Source: UBA2588 sp002339805 (GTDB lineage: Bacteria > Chloroflexota > Dehalococcoidia > Lucifugimonadales > UBA3495). From it: a stretch of DNA of 64,000 nucleotides. Shown here in pieces: positions 62,967-64,000 of the stretch (position 1 is the stretch's first letter; each line of letters opens with the position of its first letter). Position numbers and translations under genes: made by a program. The notes under the pieces were generated by a model that saw nothing but the letters and a program-made list of their open reading frames with translations, did not search any database and was not told the origin of the DNA. The stretch is from the NCBI GenBank assembly GCA_045562555.1, contig JBJKVO010000002.1, positions 124,001-188,000 of the forward strand, given 5' to 3'.

Positions 62967-63087
62967 AGAATAAGCCGTCTTCCTGCATAAGGGGCCCTAA
63001 GAGAATCGTTAAATCAGTTGTTAACATTACATAACATATATTGTGCGAATATAAAGAAAAAAATAGAATATTTGGCTGTTGTTTTTG

Positions 63088-64000
63088 TCATAGGTTGCAT
63101 AATTCGTTTTCTGTTTGGGAAAGTAGGTTGTCAATATTTTTTCCAGTTAATGCCGAAACGAAAATGTGTTTAGTGTTGTGGTCCCTGGAAATATTTTCTG
63201 CGAGGATTTCAATTTGGGTTCTGTCTTTGATCTGGTCTGACTTGTTGAACACTAGTAGAGATGGGATTCGTCCCAAGTTTAAACTTTTTAAAGTTTGTTG
63301 AACGACCTGGATCTGATGAGGGGCCTTGGGGTGTGTTATGTCAACTACATGGAATAGGTAATCCGCGTGGTCAAGCTCTTGGAGAGTAGCATTGAAAGCG
63401 GAAACTACAAAAGGTGAGAGTTTTTGGATGAAGCCTACAGTATCGCTAATTAGTAATTCTCCGGTTGATGGTAAGGTAATCTTTCTTGTTGTTGTGTCTA
63501 AGGTTGAGAACAATTTATCCTGTGCGATCACGTCAGATGAACTTAATCTGTTAAATAGAGTGCTTTTCCCCGCATTTGTGTATCCCACCATGGATACCAT
63601 TGGGATGCCTGAAGTCTTACGTTTGTTGAGATATATATTCCGACGTGATTTGACTTTGTCTAATTCCGAACTTAGTTTCTGTATCCTTTTACGGATTAAC
63701 CTTCTATCTGTTTCCAGCTGGGTCTCTCCTGGGCCTCTTGTACCAATTCCTCCTCCGAGTCTTTCCAAGTGGGACCATTGGCCTACTAGCCTAGGGAGCA
63801 GGTATTGATGTTGTGCCAGCTCTACTTGAAGTTTACCTTCATGAGTAATTGCGCTATTTGCAAATACGTCCAGAATCAAAGCGGTCCTGTCGATTACCTT
63901 ACAGTTTAATTCGTTTTCTAAATTTCGCTGCTGGGTTGGAGTGAGTTCGTCGTCAAAAATAGCAGTAGACGAATGAGTTGATTGCATCATGCCCTTAAGT
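63088..64000 (-). CDS. hflX: GTPase HflX (N-terminus beyond the window)
   Basis: The frame stays open to the right edge, so the roughly 100 N-terminal residues of HflX are outside. What is present starts at IFDDELTPTQQRNLE (end of the N-terminal domain), then HLERLGGGIGTRGPGETQLETDRR, the P-loop GYTNAGKSTLFNRL, DTVGFIQKLSP and NKSDQ. HflX is a ribosome-associated GTPase that rescues stalled or heat-damaged ribosomes. The C-terminus VSALTGKNIDNLL gives the G5 region. An ATG at 63990 is internal, not the true start. Confidence 0.92.
   Translation of the reverse strand, partial: LKGMMQSTHSSTAIFDDELTPTQQRNLENELNCKVIDRTALILDVFANSAITHEGKLQVELAQHQYLLPRLVGQWSHLERLGGGIGTRGPGETQLETDRRLIRKRIQKLSSELDKVKSRRNIYLNKRKTSGIPMVSMVGYTNAGKSTLFNRLSSSDVIAQDKLFSTLDTTTRKITLPSTGELLISDTVGFIQKLSPFVVSAFNATLQELDHADYLFHVVDITHPKAPHQIQVVQQTLKSLNLGRIPSLLVFNKSDQIKDRTQIEILAENISRDHNTKHIFVSALTGKNIDNLLSQTENELCNL

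Noticed and set aside
1..64000. Insertion sequences, prophage genes or CRISPR arrays
   Set aside because: I found no transposase, integrase, phage structural gene or regularly spaced repeats while reading the window.

Overview
The window is about 64 kb of moderately AT-rich bacterial chromosome with densely packed genes. I see no insertion sequence, phage or CRISPR array. Gene content suggests a marine, heterotrophic Chloroflexota of the SAR202/Dehalococcoidia type. The supporting signs are type III CoA-transferases, an enolase-superfamily dehydratase, a BKACE enzyme, three TauE/SafE permeases, several MFS carriers, MaoC, amidase and hydrolase genes, plus a CobN cobaltochelatase. The taxonomy is inferred from gene content, not from a marker phylogeny.

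Left part (0-16 kb). A DUF35/thiolase pair is followed by an HpcH-type aldolase, RNase D, an M20 peptidase, a lipoprotein, tRNA-Glu, a HAD hydrolase and an amidase with a small partner. Next comes an aromatic amino-acid group: trpA (with the catalytic Asp60 replaced by Glu), aroH and a type I DAHP synthase. The DAHP synthase is preceded by a Tyr/Phe-rich 22-codon leader peptide and a terminator with a competing antiterminator helix, a classical attenuator. At 11.3-13.8 kb lies a likely light- or B12-responsive unit. A CarH-like B12-binding protein, carrying a C-terminal XRE HTH rather than an N-terminal MerR HTH, is divergent from an operon of a 57-aa zinc ribbon and a DICT-USP protein. That operon's near-consensus promoter contains an inverted repeat between -35 and -10.

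Middle part (16-41 kb). A cobalamin block encodes a MoaD-CbiE fusion, CobN, a small unknown protein, a ChlI/ChlD-type fused chelatase subunit and a lipoprotein. It is followed by glyQS, birA and two SDRs, the second lacking the catalytic Tyr and Lys. A his operon follows (hisZ, hisG, a PLC-like gene, hisD, hisC, hisB), then enoyl-CoA hydratase, a geranylgeranyl-reductase-like flavoprotein, DUF429, meaB and a CysRS fused to a GT2 glycosyltransferase.

Right part (41-64 kb) is catabolic and transport-rich. It holds a fused double CaiB/BaiF protein with one catalytic Asp, a cyclophilin-like protein, a DAO oxidase, a ThDP enzyme, an MFS carrier, a frameshifted FMN-dependent hydroxy-acid oxidase, a hydrolase, a TPR protein, tRNA-Val, three tandem 240-aa TauE/SafE permeases, a mandelate-racemase-like dehydratase, an EamA carrier, two MaoC-like genes (one frameshifted), two more MFS carriers, a large alpha/beta hydrolase, tRNA-Arg(GCG), tRNA-Leu(CAG) and the C-terminal part of HflX at the right edge.
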